From NCBI GenBank assembly GCA_029261135.1, contig JAJDBX010000006.1, positions 128,123-192,122 on the forward strand: 64,000 bases of DNA. Reading direction: 5' to 3'. This document shows, in pieces, positions 1-8,991 of the stretch; positions within the stretch are counted from its first letter, which is position 1, and every line of letters begins with the position of its first letter. Both the position numbers and the translations under genes were made by a program. The notes under the pieces were generated by a model, which was not told the DNA's origin, made no database searches, and saw only the letters and a list, made by a program, of their open reading frames with translations. This DNA is from Nitrospirota bacterium. Lineage in GTDB: Bacteria > Nitrospirota > Nitrospiria > SBBL01 > JAADHI01.

Positions 1-447
1 ATTAAAACCCTCTGTTTCCAAGTAGTTAAGAACCCATTCGGCATTTCCTTGTCCGACATTTTGACTTGATTCATAAAGCTTGGCCCCTCCGAAAATTTTA
101 ACTTCCATTCTCTTTTTAATGCCGCCTAGCTTCATAATTTCATTCAATAAAAGTTCCATGGCATAGTTTCCATATCGTGCGGATTCGCCCCAGGAATCTT
201 TACGACCACCTTTCTTCTGGGGTTTAGCCAACATAAAGTGATTGATGCCCCCGACTTTTGCGACCGGATCATTGACACAGGCAGAAATACACGAGCCCAA
301 TATGGTATAGATAATCATTGGATCTTTACTCGCAAAATATTGACCCGGAAGGACTTGGGCCACTTTATGAGGAAAGCGACCATCGACGACCATTCGAATA
401 TCGGAAAAGGCATTATTATCAGCACTTTTCTTCTCAAGTGAGAACAT
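1..447 (-). CDS. cheD: Chemoreceptor glutamine deamidase CheD (3' end cut by window)
   Basis: CheD deamidates glutamines on chemoreceptors and in some species binds CheC or CheY-P to tune adaptation. The reading frame runs from an ATG at 447 to base 1 without a stop, giving 149 visible residues; the C-terminus lies outside. The CheD signature is clear: ILGSCISACV carries the nucleophilic Cys and GGINHFML the conserved His, followed by SARYGNYAMELLLNEI and KIFGGAKL. The start overlaps the end of cheR by 14 bases, so the two genes are translationally coupled in the minus-strand chemotaxis operon. cheB probably follows outside the window, which is inference only. Identification is secure. Confidence 0.93.
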   Translation of the reverse strand, partial: MFSLEKKSADNNAFSDIRMVVDGRFPHKVAQVLPGQYFASKDPMIIYTILGSCISACVNDPVAKVGGINHFMLAKPQKKGGRKDSWGESARYGNYAMELLLNEIMKLGGIKKRMEVKIFGGAKLYESSQNVGQGNAEWVLNYLETEGFN

Positions 448-1288
448 CCATCTCCTTCTTTTGATAAATTGTGGGTTTAATGAGCGTAAATGGACTGTCC
501 AACCACTGTAAACTTTCAGAATGGCCAATAAAGAGATAACCGTTCGGTTTTAGATAGCTGTAAAAGTTATTGATCAGACGTTCTTGTGTCGGACGATCAA
601 AATAAATCATCACATTACGGCAAAAGATAATATCCAAAGGAGACTTTATGGGGTAAGTTTGACCCATTAAATTAATCCGACGAAAGGAAACCATCTCAGA
701 TAAGTGCTTCTTTATCTTTACCTTTCCCAAACCTTCTTCCCCTTTCCCTTTTAAAAAATATTTATGAAGACGGATGGTATTCAGATCTTTTACACTTTCT
801 TTTTCATAAACACCGTTCCTTGCCTTGGCCAACACACGCGTCGATAAATCAGAAGCAAGAACCTTGGCATTCCATCTTTCAGTACCAAAAGCTTCAGCAA
901 GTGTAATGGCGATAGAATAGGGCTCCTCTCCTGATGAACAAGCAGAAGACCAAATACGGATTTTTTTTAAATATTTTAATTCTGGAATAATTTGTGTTGT
1001 CATAAAATCAAAATGGATCGGCTCACGAAAAAAGTCTGTTTTATTGGTCGAAAGCAGATCCAACATCTGAATAAATTCTTCTCCCTCTGTCCCCTCCTCA
1101 AGAATATAATTGTAGTAATCCTTGAAGGATGTCATCTCTAAGGCCCGCAAGCGTTTAGACAAACGGGAGACCATCATGGTTTTTTTCTGATCACCTAATT
1201 TGATGCCACTCTCTTTATAGAGTAACTTCTGAAATTTAGAGAATGCATCGTCTGTGATCGTAAACCCAATGGTACTTTCTAGACTCAT
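434..1288 (-). CDS. cheR: Chemotaxis protein methyltransferase CheR
   Basis: CheR uses S-adenosylmethionine to methylate glutamates on chemoreceptor signalling helices during adaptation. The all-helical N-terminal domain (about residues 1-75) is followed by a Rossmann-type methyltransferase domain with the family motifs KTDFFRE, WSSACSSGEEPYSIA (SAM loop), FCRNVMIYFD and LFIGHSESL. A longer TTG-initiated frame reaches 1318, but the ATG at 1286-1288 is preceded by AAAAGGAATGAG, a good ribosome binding site, so the shorter form of 284 residues is preferred. It lies between the globin chemoreceptor gene and cheD. The neighbouring receptor ends in a sequence that fits a CheR docking site. Confidence 0.95.
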   Translation of the reverse strand: MSLESTIGFTITDDAFSKFQKLLYKESGIKLGDQKKTMMVSRLSKRLRALEMTSFKDYYNYILEEGTEGEEFIQMLDLLSTNKTDFFREPIHFDFMTTQIIPELKYLKKIRIWSSACSSGEEPYSIAITLAEAFGTERWNAKVLASDLSTRVLAKARNGVYEKESVKDLNTIRLHKYFLKGKGEEGLGKVKIKKHLSEMVSFRRINLMGQTYPIKSPLDIIFCRNVMIYFDRPTQERLINNFYSYLKPNGYLFIGHSESLQWLDSPFTLIKPTIYQKKEMDVLT

Positions 1289-1325
1289 CTCATTCCTTTT
1301 AAAAACTGGGACAAACAATTTTAAG

Positions 1326-1370
1326 ATGCCTCCTACGAAGGCGGTTATTCCCCGCCCTCGTAAGAGGCAT
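1326..1370 (-). other. Intercistronic RNA hairpin between receptor gene and cheR
   Basis: Two 19-base arms (1326-1344 and 1352-1370) around a 7-base loop pair fully as minus-strand RNA if two G-U wobbles are allowed. On the plus strand the same two positions would be A-C mismatches, so the structure belongs to the minus-strand message. It sits between the receptor stop (1441) and the cheR start (1288). No U-run follows, so it is more likely a processing, stability or attenuation element than a full terminator. Confidence 0.55.
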
Positions 1371-1440
1371 TTCTTATCACCTCGTTGAACCTATGGCTGC
1401 AACCCGCAGTGAGTGTTCTTGTATCTTTGATTTTGATGGA

Positions 1441-4287
1441 TTAAAATTCTTCAAAATCATCCAAGCCTTTCCCGCCGCCATTGCTTTTCACTCCTACTGA
1501 AACAGGTCCCCTTGAGGAGGGATTCGGGAGGGGGCTTCCTGCCGAAACAGGCTCTCTTGATCTGCGGCGGGTCTTCGGCTGAACCCTCTCCTCTCTCTCC
1601 ATTTTGATTTCACGGCTTGCACGTCGACCGCTTTCTGCCTCTTTGACTTTGAAGAAATCAACCTGGTCCAGTAAGTCTTCCGCCTGATCTTTTATCGCCT
1701 GACTGGCCGAGGTCGCTTCCTCAACCAAGGCGGCATTTTGCTGTGTGGTTTCATCCATCGCCATAATCGCTTTATTGACTTCATCAATCCCGGTCGTCTG
1801 CTCTTGCGATGCGGCACTGATCTCTGCGATGACATCGGTGACCCGTTTGACTGATTCGACAATTTCTTCCAGGGTTTCTCTCGACTGCGAGACCAAACTC
1901 GTGCTGTCTGTCACTTGCTGAACCGACTCATTGATCAAGGACTTGATCTCTTTCGCCGCTGTCGCTGAACGCTGTGCCAGATTTCTCACCTCGGCAGCCA
2001 CCACAGCAAATCCCCGTCCATGCTCCCCGGCCCGTGCTGCTTCGACTGCAGCGTTTAAGGCCAGCAAGTTGGTTTGAAAGGCGATTTCGTCGATCACTGA
2101 AATAATGTCCACAATCTTTTTACTGCTCTTGTTGACGGCGTCCATTGCTTCAGTGGTCTGGCCTGTAACCCGGCCTCCCTTTTCTGCCACTTCACGTGCC
2201 GCAATCGCCAACTGGTTGGCTTTCTGAGCATTATCCGCATTTTGCTTGACTGTTGAGGTCATCTCCTCCATCGAAGAGGAGGTCTCTTCAAGTGAACTGG
2301 CCTGCTCTGCCGTGCGTTGAGACAAGTTTTCATTGCCTTTACTGATCTCATTAATACCGTTTGTAACCATATCGGCACTTTCATTGACCGCCATCATGGT
2401 ATGACCCAGCTTTTCGAGGGCCGTATTCAGGCTCTCTTTCATATCATCAAAATCGCCTTGATAGTCTCCAGTCATTACCGTGGTTAAATCCCCTTCTGAA
2501 AGTCTACCGAGCACACTTTTGGCTTCAATCATAGGCCCTTCCACGGCTTCCACCATCGCGTTAACGCCTTCTGAAATACTCTTCAGGAAGCCCTCAAATT
2601 GAGAAGCATCAATTCGCTCTGACAGTTTTCCTGACGAAGCCGCATTAATGAGCCGTTCAACCTCACCCTGCGCCTTTTTCTCATTGGTAACGTCTCTCCA
2701 TTCAACCACGTTGCCGATGTAGTTTCCGTCTTTATCCATAATGGCCGACACATTCAAATCCAATAGGGCCGGACCCACTTGAATCTCTGCCTGATGCGGC
2801 AGGTTTTTGGGATCATCCAAAAGACGCCTTTGAAAAGACGGATCTTTGTGATAGACATCGATACAGGTTCCTACCACCGAGGCAACAGAAAACCCAGGAA
2901 AAACCTTGCGGATATCCGACTCAAGCCGCCCAAGCGTATTTCTAGAAGCCTCATTCATGTACACAACAACCAGATCCCGATCTGCCACCATTACATTGGT
3001 ATTGGCGTTATCGAGAGAGGATTTCAGACGCGCCATCTCAACTTCCACCTTTAACTTTGTGGTCACGTCCATCCACTCGAGAACATTGCCAATGTACTCA
3101 CCTTCATCTGACATCATCGCATCGACCAATAGATCCAACTTCACATCACCGACCTCAATTACGGCATTGTGCGGTAGATTATTTGGATCATCCAAAAGGT
3201 TCCTCTGCTTGGAAGGATTCCTATGAAAGTTATCGATACTTGAGCCGACTAGCTTGTCGACATCAAAGGTCGGGAAGGATTTCTGTATTTCCGGTGTCAA
3301 CTGTCTCAATTTTTTTTCAGAGGCAGAGTTCATATAGGTAATTTTGTATGATCTGTCACACACCAAGATATTGGTATTGGCGTTGTCGAGCAATATCTTC
3401 ATTCTATTATTTTCATCAGACTGAAGTTTCTGCTCAGTAATGTCCGTGGCAAACTTTACAACTTTGTAGGCTTTTCCGCTGTCGTTAAAAATCGGGTTGT
3501 AGGAGGCGTTGATCCAGACCTCTATACTGCCCTTGCCCTTCCGTTTGTACACCCCCGAATCAAATTCACCGCGATTCAGTTTCTCCCAAAACGCATGATA
3601 TTCCGGGCTGCTCGCGTAAGACGGTTCGCAAAAGATCCGGTGATGCTTCCCTTGAACCTCATCCAGGGTGTAACCCAAGGTATTCAAAAAATTGTCGTTT
3701 GCCGTGATAATTGTGCCATCCAGATTAAACTCGATCATAGCCTGAGCCCTACTGATCGCATCAACTTTCCCCTTCAGTTCATCCAACTCAACCTTTTTCT
3801 TGTTTGTTGCCATTGTTCCCTCCCCCTTTTTAAGTTTTTGATTCCCCTTTTTTGTTAATTTTGATGTCGTCGCCTTCTTCTTAGGGCTTGCGCCCCCCAC
3901 CATGAGATTTTTAATCGTCTCCAAGGCATCGCTCCAAGCCTTTTCGATCTGAGAGGTCCAGGCCTTTCCCGCAAACTCGGAAAGAACGGCCAACATATTT
4001 TCATTCACGGCATCATAATGTCCCGCCTCGGCGCCATAACCCACATGACGCGCACCCATGGCATGCAGGACTTTGGTCAATTGTGCAGGACGTCTCAAGT
4101 TTTCCACCACGAGAACCAAGGACGCGAGCAACTTTTTCTGCTGCTTTTTGATCGGAACCCCTTTAAACAGGGGTTTGACTTGTGGATATTTTTGAAACAG
4201 TCGCTCATAAAAACGCGCCACGAGCGCATCTCCCTGAGGTGCAACGAGCTTAAAACTTGCTTCGAGTAGTTTGACATTCAGTGCCAT
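1441..4287 (-). CDS. Soluble globin-PAS-PAS-PAS methyl-accepting chemotaxis protein
   Basis: This 948-residue receptor has no membrane segment. Residues 1-130 are a flavohemoglobin-type globin: Tyr27 fits B10, QQ49-50 the E7 region, and His81 in the RHVGYG stretch the proximal heme ligand. A Lys-rich linker (about 135-158) leads to a BdlA/Aer-like PAS domain (about 170-285). Two tandem PAS-like repeats follow, each opening with LDNANTN (about 290-535), then a HAMP-like stretch and a full MCP signalling domain whose hairpin tip is [22 protein letters not shown]. The C-terminal tail is flexible and ends in DFEEF, which fits the aromatic CheR/CheB tethering pentapeptide. The ATG at 4287 has AAGGGGA upstream. 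Oxygen, NO or redox sensing is the likely input (inference). It lies between cheW and cheR. Confidence 0.9.
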   Translation of the reverse strand: MALNVKLLEASFKLVAPQGDALVARFYERLFQKYPQVKPLFKGVPIKKQQKKLLASLVLVVENLRRPAQLTKVLHAMGARHVGYGAEAGHYDAVNENMLAVLSEFAGKAWTSQIEKAWSDALETIKNLMVGGASPKKKATTSKLTKKGNQKLKKGEGTMATNKKKVELDELKGKVDAISRAQAMIEFNLDGTIITANDNFLNTLGYTLDEVQGKHHRIFCEPSYASSPEYHAFWEKLNRGEFDSGVYKRKGKGSIEVWINASYNPIFNDSGKAYKVVKFATDITEQKLQSDENNRMKILLDNANTNILVCDRSYKITYMNSASEKKLRQLTPEIQKSFPTFDVDKLVGSSIDNFHRNPSKQRNLLDDPNNLPHNAVIEVGDVKLDLLVDAMMSDEGEYIGNVLEWMDVTTKLKVEVEMARLKSSLDNANTNVMVADRDLVVVYMNEASRNTLGRLESDIRKVFPGFSVASVVGTCIDVYHKDPSFQRRLLDDPKNLPHQAEIQVGPALLDLNVSAIMDKDGNYIGNVVEWRDVTNEKKAQGEVERLINAASSGKLSERIDASQFEGFLKSISEGVNAMVEAVEGPMIEAKSVLGRLSEGDLTTVMTGDYQGDFDDMKESLNTALEKLGHTMMAVNESADMVTNGINEISKGNENLSQRTAEQASSLEETSSSMEEMTSTVKQNADNAQKANQLAIAAREVAEKGGRVTGQTTEAMDAVNKSSKKIVDIISVIDEIAFQTNLLALNAAVEAARAGEHGRGFAVVAAEVRNLAQRSATAAKEIKSLINESVQQVTDSTSLVSQSRETLEEIVESVKRVTDVIAEISAASQEQTTGIDEVNKAIMAMDETTQQNAALVEEATSASQAIKDQAEDLLDQVDFFKVKEAESGRRASREIKMEREERVQPKTRRRSREPVSAGSPLPNPSSRGPVSVGVKSNGGGKGLDDFEEF
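3811..3829 (-). promoter_or_regulatory. Candidate internal ribosome binding site and start codon inside the globin receptor
   Basis: Within the linker after the globin, GGGGGAGGGA (3817-3826) lies three bases before an in-frame ATG (3811-3813, codon 159). This is a stronger Shine-Dalgarno match than the one before the gene's first ATG, although the spacing is short. Initiation here would yield a receptor of about 790 residues without the globin. The site may also be a relic of a fusion between a globin gene and a receptor gene. This is seen in sequence only and use is unproven. Confidence 0.45.
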
Positions 4288-4374
4288 TTTTATTTCCCCT
4301 TGTTACATAGACGGTAAAGAACAAGGCCAAGGCTCCCATTAGCCAGGCCGGTTCAAATTATTTCTTGATCTTTT

Positions 4375-4977
4375 TTACTGCTCTTGTTTTTTTAGGGTTT
4401 TCTTCGTTTCTGCACTTGCTTTGGGTTCTGCAGTAGCTTCGGCTTCTACGGTGGCGATGTCGTTTAAACTTCCAGCGGCACCTATGCCTTCTGAGGAAAG
4501 TACGCGATCAATATCCAGGAAGGTCACCAGGCTATCGCCATAACTGCCAATGCCATCAATGAAGCTCACATCTACAGAATCATCAAATTCCGGCGCAGGC
4601 TGGATGTCTTTTGAGGCGATATTCATCACATCGGACACGGCATCCACAATGACCCCCATCACCCGTCCCTTGACCTCGACAACAATAATAACCGTTGTTT
4701 TACTGTACTCTTCTTGCGGCATGCCAAACTTCATTCTGAGATCAACAATGGGGACAATGGTACCGCGAAGATTGAGTACCCCTTTGACATATGGAGGGGT
4801 ATTTGGAATACGTGTCACCCCGGTATAGCCTTTGATTTCTTGAACACGGAGAATTTGAACACCATATTCCTCTTCGCCCAGCAAAAAGGTCAGGTATTGA
4901 TCTCCATCTGAAGAAAAGCCCATTCGCTCATCGATATCACTGATATCTGTACTCATTTCTTTCGTTGCCGTTGCCAC
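4375..4977 (-). CDS. cheW: Chemotaxis coupling protein CheW
   Basis: CheW bridges chemoreceptors and the kinase CheA at the cell pole. The CheW-like SH3-type fold is visible from about residue 30: YLTFLLGEEEYGVQILRV, then TRIPNTPPYVKGVLNLRG and IVPIVDLRMKFGM, all diagnostic. The C-terminal tail of about 30 residues is Ala/Glu/Lys-rich and poorly conserved. The GTG at 4975-4977 is chosen because AAAGGAGG stands just before it; a longer TTG frame to 5001 has no ribosome binding site. The gene lies between cheA and the globin receptor. Confidence 0.93.
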   Translation of the reverse strand: MATATKEMSTDISDIDERMGFSSDGDQYLTFLLGEEEYGVQILRVQEIKGYTGVTRIPNTPPYVKGVLNLRGTIVPIVDLRMKFGMPQEEYSKTTVIIVVEVKGRVMGVIVDAVSDVMNIASKDIQPAPEFDDSVDVSFIDGIGSYGDSLVTFLDIDRVLSSEGIGAAGSLNDIATVEAEATAEPKASAETKKTLKKQEQ

Positions 4978-5066
4978 ATTGCCTCCTTTGATCTCCCTCA
5001 ATCCATTGAGGTATTGATTGTTTTCATTCCATTAGGGATCGATAAAACTTCCCCTCTTCTTTCGTC

Positions 5067-6854
5067 TCAAGCGCTTGAGACGAGTGCGCTTTCTTCTTTC
5101 TTTGAAAATGCGCGCAGCGTTCTCACATCCAAAATAAAAGCCACATACCCATCGCCTAAAATAGTTGCACCGGCAATGCCATGAATTTTTTTAAAATTCT
5201 TTTCCATGCTTTTAATCACCACTTGTTGTTGCCCAACCAGCTCATCCACCAAGACGGCAGATCGTCCACCGTCAGACTCAATTACTACCAAGACACCATG
5301 TTCCGGGTCTTTCACCTCTGTCGGGGTGTTAAAAAGTTCATAAAGGCGAATAATAGGAATATATTCTCCACGAAGGTTCACGACTTCTCCCTTGCCCATA
5401 ATGGTTTTTGTCTCACCGTTTTTCGGACGCAAGGATTCCACAATAGAGGTAATGGGCAAGATATAAACTTCTTTGCCGACTTGAATAACCATGCCTTCAA
5501 TAATCGCCAGAGTCAGCGGCAAGCGTATGATAAAATGACTGCCTTGCCCCAGGCACGATTCAATTTCGATGATGCCACCCATGGCTTGCACATTTTGCTT
5601 CACGACATCCATACCCACCCCACGACCTGAAATATCGCTGACTGTTATAGCGGTCGAAAAACCGGGTGCAAAGATTAGATTCCAGACTTCGCTATCCGAC
5701 ATTCCCTCAGGGCAAGCAATCCCTTTTTCTTTTGCTTTTTCAAGAATGCGATCTCGATCTAAGCCTGCACCATCGTCCCTGACTTCGATCACGACATTTC
5801 CGCCCTGATGAGATGCGGCTAAAGTAATGGTGCCTTCCGGGTTCTTTCCTGCGGCTTTCCGTGCTTCGGGAGATTCAATGCCATGATCAAAACTGTTTCG
5901 AAGCAAGTGAGTCAAAGGATCGGAGAGTTTCTCAATAAACCCTTTGTCAATCTCGGTTTCTTCTCCGATCATGACGAGATGAATTTCTTTGTTGTAATCT
6001 TTCTTCATATCCCGAACAAGCCGTGGATAACGGCTAAACACATTTTTGATCGGAACCATGCGAATCGCCATCACACTCTCTTGCAGATCTCTCGTATTTC
6101 GCTCCAGCTGAGCCAATCCATTTTCGAGCTGCTCAAAAATAGCGGGATCAAGGCGTGATGCGGTTTGCGAAAGCATGGCTTGCGTAATGACAATCTCACC
6201 CACTTGATTGAAAAGCTGATCCACTTTTTCAACCCCAATACGCAGGGATGTGGTTTCTGTGGGAGCTTTGGAAACAGTCGAACCTGTTATTTTGGCCTCT
6301 GTCGTGATTGCCTCTGCTTTTTTATTTTTTTCAAGTCCTTCAGGGCTGGGAAGATCACCAAAAAATCCAAATCCAAGATCATCCTCTTCTTCTTTGCTTT
6401 TTTTAGATTTAGCGGGTTTCTTTACTTTCGCTTTTGTATGTGTTTTTTTCTTGGGTGCTTTTTCTGCATCACTTGTTATTTTTTGTAGGGCTTTAGTGAT
6501 TCGAGTCGAAGTACGCTCATCCACTGCAGACCCATCCTTATAACTCAATAAGATGGCACTGAGATGATCTCTCGTTTCTAAAAATAAGTCGATCATCTCG
6601 CTAGAGGGATTCAAAATCCCCTTTCGAACCTGATCCAATATGGTCTCAAACACATGGGTCACTTTGGTCAACTTATCAAAACCAAAAGTTCCTGCGCCCC
6701 CCTTCACCGAATGTACGGCCCGAAATATGGCATTTAAGGCTTCTTCATCCGGAGACTGAACATCCAATGCCACCAACAAACTTTCTATCATTTCCAAATG
6801 TTCTGAGGCTTCTTCATAAAAAACTTGGAAGAACTCACTTTTATCAAATTCCAT
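5067..6854 (-). CDS. cheA: Chemotaxis histidine kinase CheA
   Basis: CheA autophosphorylates and passes phosphate to CheY and CheB. Domains in order: Hpt (residues 1-105, phospho-His48 in AVHSVKGG), a Lys-rich linker (about 125-200), dimerisation helices, HATPase (LLRNSFDHGIE, then DDGAGLD and ISGRGVGMDVV) and the CheW-like regulatory domain at the C-terminus. At 595 residues it is shorter than the E. coli protein (about 650), and the linker leaves no room for a folded P2 domain. Inside it sits the short aromatic motif DLGFGFFGDLPS. The start at 6854 has GAGGGGA upstream and is preferred over an upstream in-frame start at 6872. Confidence 0.95.
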   Translation of the reverse strand: MEFDKSEFFQVFYEEASEHLEMIESLLVALDVQSPDEEALNAIFRAVHSVKGGAGTFGFDKLTKVTHVFETILDQVRKGILNPSSEMIDLFLETRDHLSAILLSYKDGSAVDERTSTRITKALQKITSDAEKAPKKKTHTKAKVKKPAKSKKSKEEEDDLGFGFFGDLPSPEGLEKNKKAEAITTEAKITGSTVSKAPTETTSLRIGVEKVDQLFNQVGEIVITQAMLSQTASRLDPAIFEQLENGLAQLERNTRDLQESVMAIRMVPIKNVFSRYPRLVRDMKKDYNKEIHLVMIGEETEIDKGFIEKLSDPLTHLLRNSFDHGIESPEARKAAGKNPEGTITLAASHQGGNVVIEVRDDGAGLDRDRILEKAKEKGIACPEGMSDSEVWNLIFAPGFSTAITVSDISGRGVGMDVVKQNVQAMGGIIEIESCLGQGSHFIIRLPLTLAIIEGMVIQVGKEVYILPITSIVESLRPKNGETKTIMGKGEVVNLRGEYIPIIRLYELFNTPTEVKDPEHGVLVVIESDGGRSAVLVDELVGQQQVVIKSMEKNFKKIHGIAGATILGDGYVAFILDVRTLRAFSKKEESALVSSA

Positions 6855-6934
6855 TAGGATTCCCCTCTTCACTCAAACCAGATCTATCAAAAATAGGATT
6901 TCTCAGATCTGTTTCTCTGCTTCCCCTTGAGTGT

Positions 6935-7300
6935 TTATCCAATTATTTTTTTTACAACTGTGAGTAGCTTTTCCGGATCAAAAGGTTTCACAATCCAACC
7001 TGTCGCCCCCGCCTGCTTTCCTTGACTCTTCATCTCATCACCCGATTCTGTGGTGAGCATCAATATGGGCACCTGTTTATAGTTGGATAAAACTCTCAGC
7101 GAGCGAACCAGTGTCAAACCATCCATTTTCGGCATATTTTGGTCGGTCAATATAAGATCGAAAATATGATCCTTTGACTTATTCAAGCCATCTTGACCAT
7201 CAACGGCCTCAACCACATTGTAACCTGCGCCTTTCAGCGTAAAAGACACCATCTGCCTCATTGATCTAGAATCATCAACAGCTAAAACAGATTTTCCCAT
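6935..7300 (-). CDS. cheY: Chemotaxis response regulator CheY
   Basis: This is a stand-alone receiver domain of 121 residues. Asp9/Asp10 bind Mg2+, Asp53 in LILTDQNMPKMDG is the phosphoacceptor, Thr83/84 and Lys105 (IVKPF) complete the switch. When phosphorylated by CheA it would bind FliM to change flagellar rotation; the FliM encoded at 17.9 kb carries the matching N-terminal motif. The ribosome binding site AAAGGAGGAAA lies just before the ATG. It stands between a membrane receptor gene and cheA in one operon. Confidence 0.94.
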   Translation of the reverse strand: MGKSVLAVDDSRSMRQMVSFTLKGAGYNVVEAVDGQDGLNKSKDHIFDLILTDQNMPKMDGLTLVRSLRVLSNYKQVPILMLTTESGDEMKSQGKQAGATGWIVKPFDPEKLLTVVKKIIG

Positions 7301-7380
7301 GAAACTTTCCTCCTTTTATGTCATGAGCGCATCCTGAGTACGCCTTCACGACCTCGCCTATATAGCGTCTATTTTCTGTA

Positions 7381-8673
7381 CTAAAATAACTCTACATCCC
7401 CACCATCAAGGGACTGCTGCATCACCGCTTTATTCGTCATTTTGTCCTCTGACATTTGGTTGGCTAAAGCACGATCGTCTTCCTCATTAGAAAATGCAGC
7501 CTCACTATTTGAAAGTTTCGTTTCACTGGATCCACCGACTGTGACCAACTCTATCCGCTCCAGGCGTAATAACACCCCCTCTAAGAGCTGACTCACCAAA
7601 TCTTCAAACTGCATTGCAATCACAGCGCCGACAACATTGGTGGAGATGTCATTTGTAATCTGGGCGATAGAATCCACGCCATCGGTCATCTTTTTATGGA
7701 GCAAATTCAGACCCGACAGCATTTTGTCCGTCTCTCTTTTTGCCTGCAGGACAAAAGTCATGTCTTTTGAAGCCAATTCAATGGTCGATTTTTCTGCCCT
7801 TCCAATCGAGCCTCTAATTTCTTTAACATGGAGTGCAATACGCTCTCCAAATGACTTGGAGTGATCTGAAAGATTACGGACTTCGTGTGCAACAACGGCA
7901 AAACCCTTGCCTGATTTACCTGCTCTCGCGGCTTCAATGGTTGCGTTAATCGCGAGTACCTTTGTTTGTTCCGCAATCGAATGGACCCCGGAAACATCTG
8001 ACAAAATATCGCCAATAGAGGAAGTCACCTCTTCCAATTCACCCACAAGCTTCATGCTGTATTTGCTGGTATTAACAATGTTATCGACAAGCTCCGTCAT
8101 CAGTTTTTCGGTTTCTACCGCAAACCGATCAAAATCAATAGGTCTATCAAATCGTTCCGTTTCCTGTAAATCGGGGTCTTCTGCACCTCTCGTTATTTCA
8201 TTGACCAGCTCCTGTTGTGTGCGTGACCCGAATTCTAAGGAGGTGAAATTTATATTGAGTTTTTCAATCGCATCGGTTAGTACGCTTTTCACTTGACTTA
8301 TTTCAGAACGGATGGCAGAACATTCTCGATTCACTTCTAATTTTTGACTGGAATTACACGCAACGGGAGTGCCGTTCCCATTCCCATTATCATTATCATG
8401 GGTAGTAACTGAGGGTGGGTTAATATATTCATCCTGAACAGGAGGATAATTCTCTGCCATCACAGGCGGAGAGGGTTCATCTAATACAGAGGGAATCGGC
8501 ACATGATCCGGCCTATCCGCTTGCAGCGCTGTGATACAACAATTGGCTAAAAAGGCCCAAGCAAAAGACACCCCTCCCAAAACAAGATAAGGTATAAAAT
8601 TCTCTTTAGAAACAAAAAGGACAACAAATCCTATTCCGCTAATCACAGATCCCTGATAAAGTAATCTTTTCAT
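7381..8673 (-). CDS. Short membrane-anchored methyl-accepting protein without a periplasmic domain
   Basis: Two hydrophobic segments near the N-terminus (about residues 8-20 and 25-45) are separated by only a few polar residues, so there is no extracellular ligand domain. A Pro/Asn-rich linker of about 60 residues follows, then helices leading to the MCP signalling tip, recognisable by TKVLAINATIEAARAGKSGKGFAVVA and HEVRNLSD. The C-terminal part is shorter than in classical receptors. ATG 8671-8673 is used; a TTG three codons upstream is less likely. As the first gene of the chemotaxis operon, next to cheY, it may be a cytoplasmic-signal receptor or a structural partner of the arrays (inference). 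Confidence 0.82.
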   Translation of the reverse strand: MKRLLYQGSVISGIGFVVLFVSKENFIPYLVLGGVSFAWAFLANCCITALQADRPDHVPIPSVLDEPSPPVMAENYPPVQDEYINPPSVTTHDNDNGNGNGTPVACNSSQKLEVNRECSAIRSEISQVKSVLTDAIEKLNINFTSLEFGSRTQQELVNEITRGAEDPDLQETERFDRPIDFDRFAVETEKLMTELVDNIVNTSKYSMKLVGELEEVTSSIGDILSDVSGVHSIAEQTKVLAINATIEAARAGKSGKGFAVVAHEVRNLSDHSKSFGERIALHVKEIRGSIGRAEKSTIELASKDMTFVLQAKRETDKMLSGLNLLHKKMTDGVDSIAQITNDISTNVVGAVIAMQFEDLVSQLLEGVLLRLERIELVTVGGSSETKLSNSEAAFSNEEDDRALANQMSEDKMTNKAVMQQSLDGGDVELF

Positions 8674-8991
8674 TTTCCCCAAGGCTCGAAAAACACATCA
8701 AACATCAACATCGATTTACCCTTAAAGACAGGACGAAAAGTGACACACCTCTACTAGTGTATCCAATAATTCTCATTTATAATCTAATGTGGATTTTTTA
8801 TAGAAGATTTGGTTTTTTTTTAGAAAAAACCTGCTCTTCCAGCGATTATTGTATTCTCCCGATACATCTTCTCTTCGGTCGAGTCGACCCAATTCTTTAG
8901 CGATTTATAAATTGATAAATCAGTATTGTTTTGTATACATATAAATAATATATTGTCTAATCCAATAAATATGTGAAATTCAGTCACACGA
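8674..8991 (-). promoter_or_regulatory. Intergenic region between fliA and the chemotaxis operon; weak sigma28-like promoter
   Basis: This AT-rich 318-base region has no gene. On the minus strand TAAAGAAT (about 8892-8899) and ACCGAAGA (8872-8879) are spaced close to the sigma28 consensus (TAAA, about 15 bases, GCCGATAA). A short perfect palindrome, GGTCGA-G-TCGACC (8877-8889), overlaps the putative -10. The leader to the receptor ATG would be about 190 bases. FliA being encoded directly upstream makes class-3 control of the chemotaxis genes plausible, but the box matches are partial. Confidence 0.3.

Noticed and set aside
238-441. Open frame of 67 codons on the plus strand
   Set aside because: It lies antisense to cheD, whose product is clearly recognisable on the minus strand.
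1289-1318. N-terminal extension of CheR from a TTG start
   Set aside because: The internal ATG at 1288 has a good ribosome binding site and fits the family N-terminus; the TTG has none.
8902-8921. GATTTAT/ATAAATC inverted repeat as fliA terminator
   Set aside because: Seven A-T-rich pairs only, without a T-run on the minus strand.
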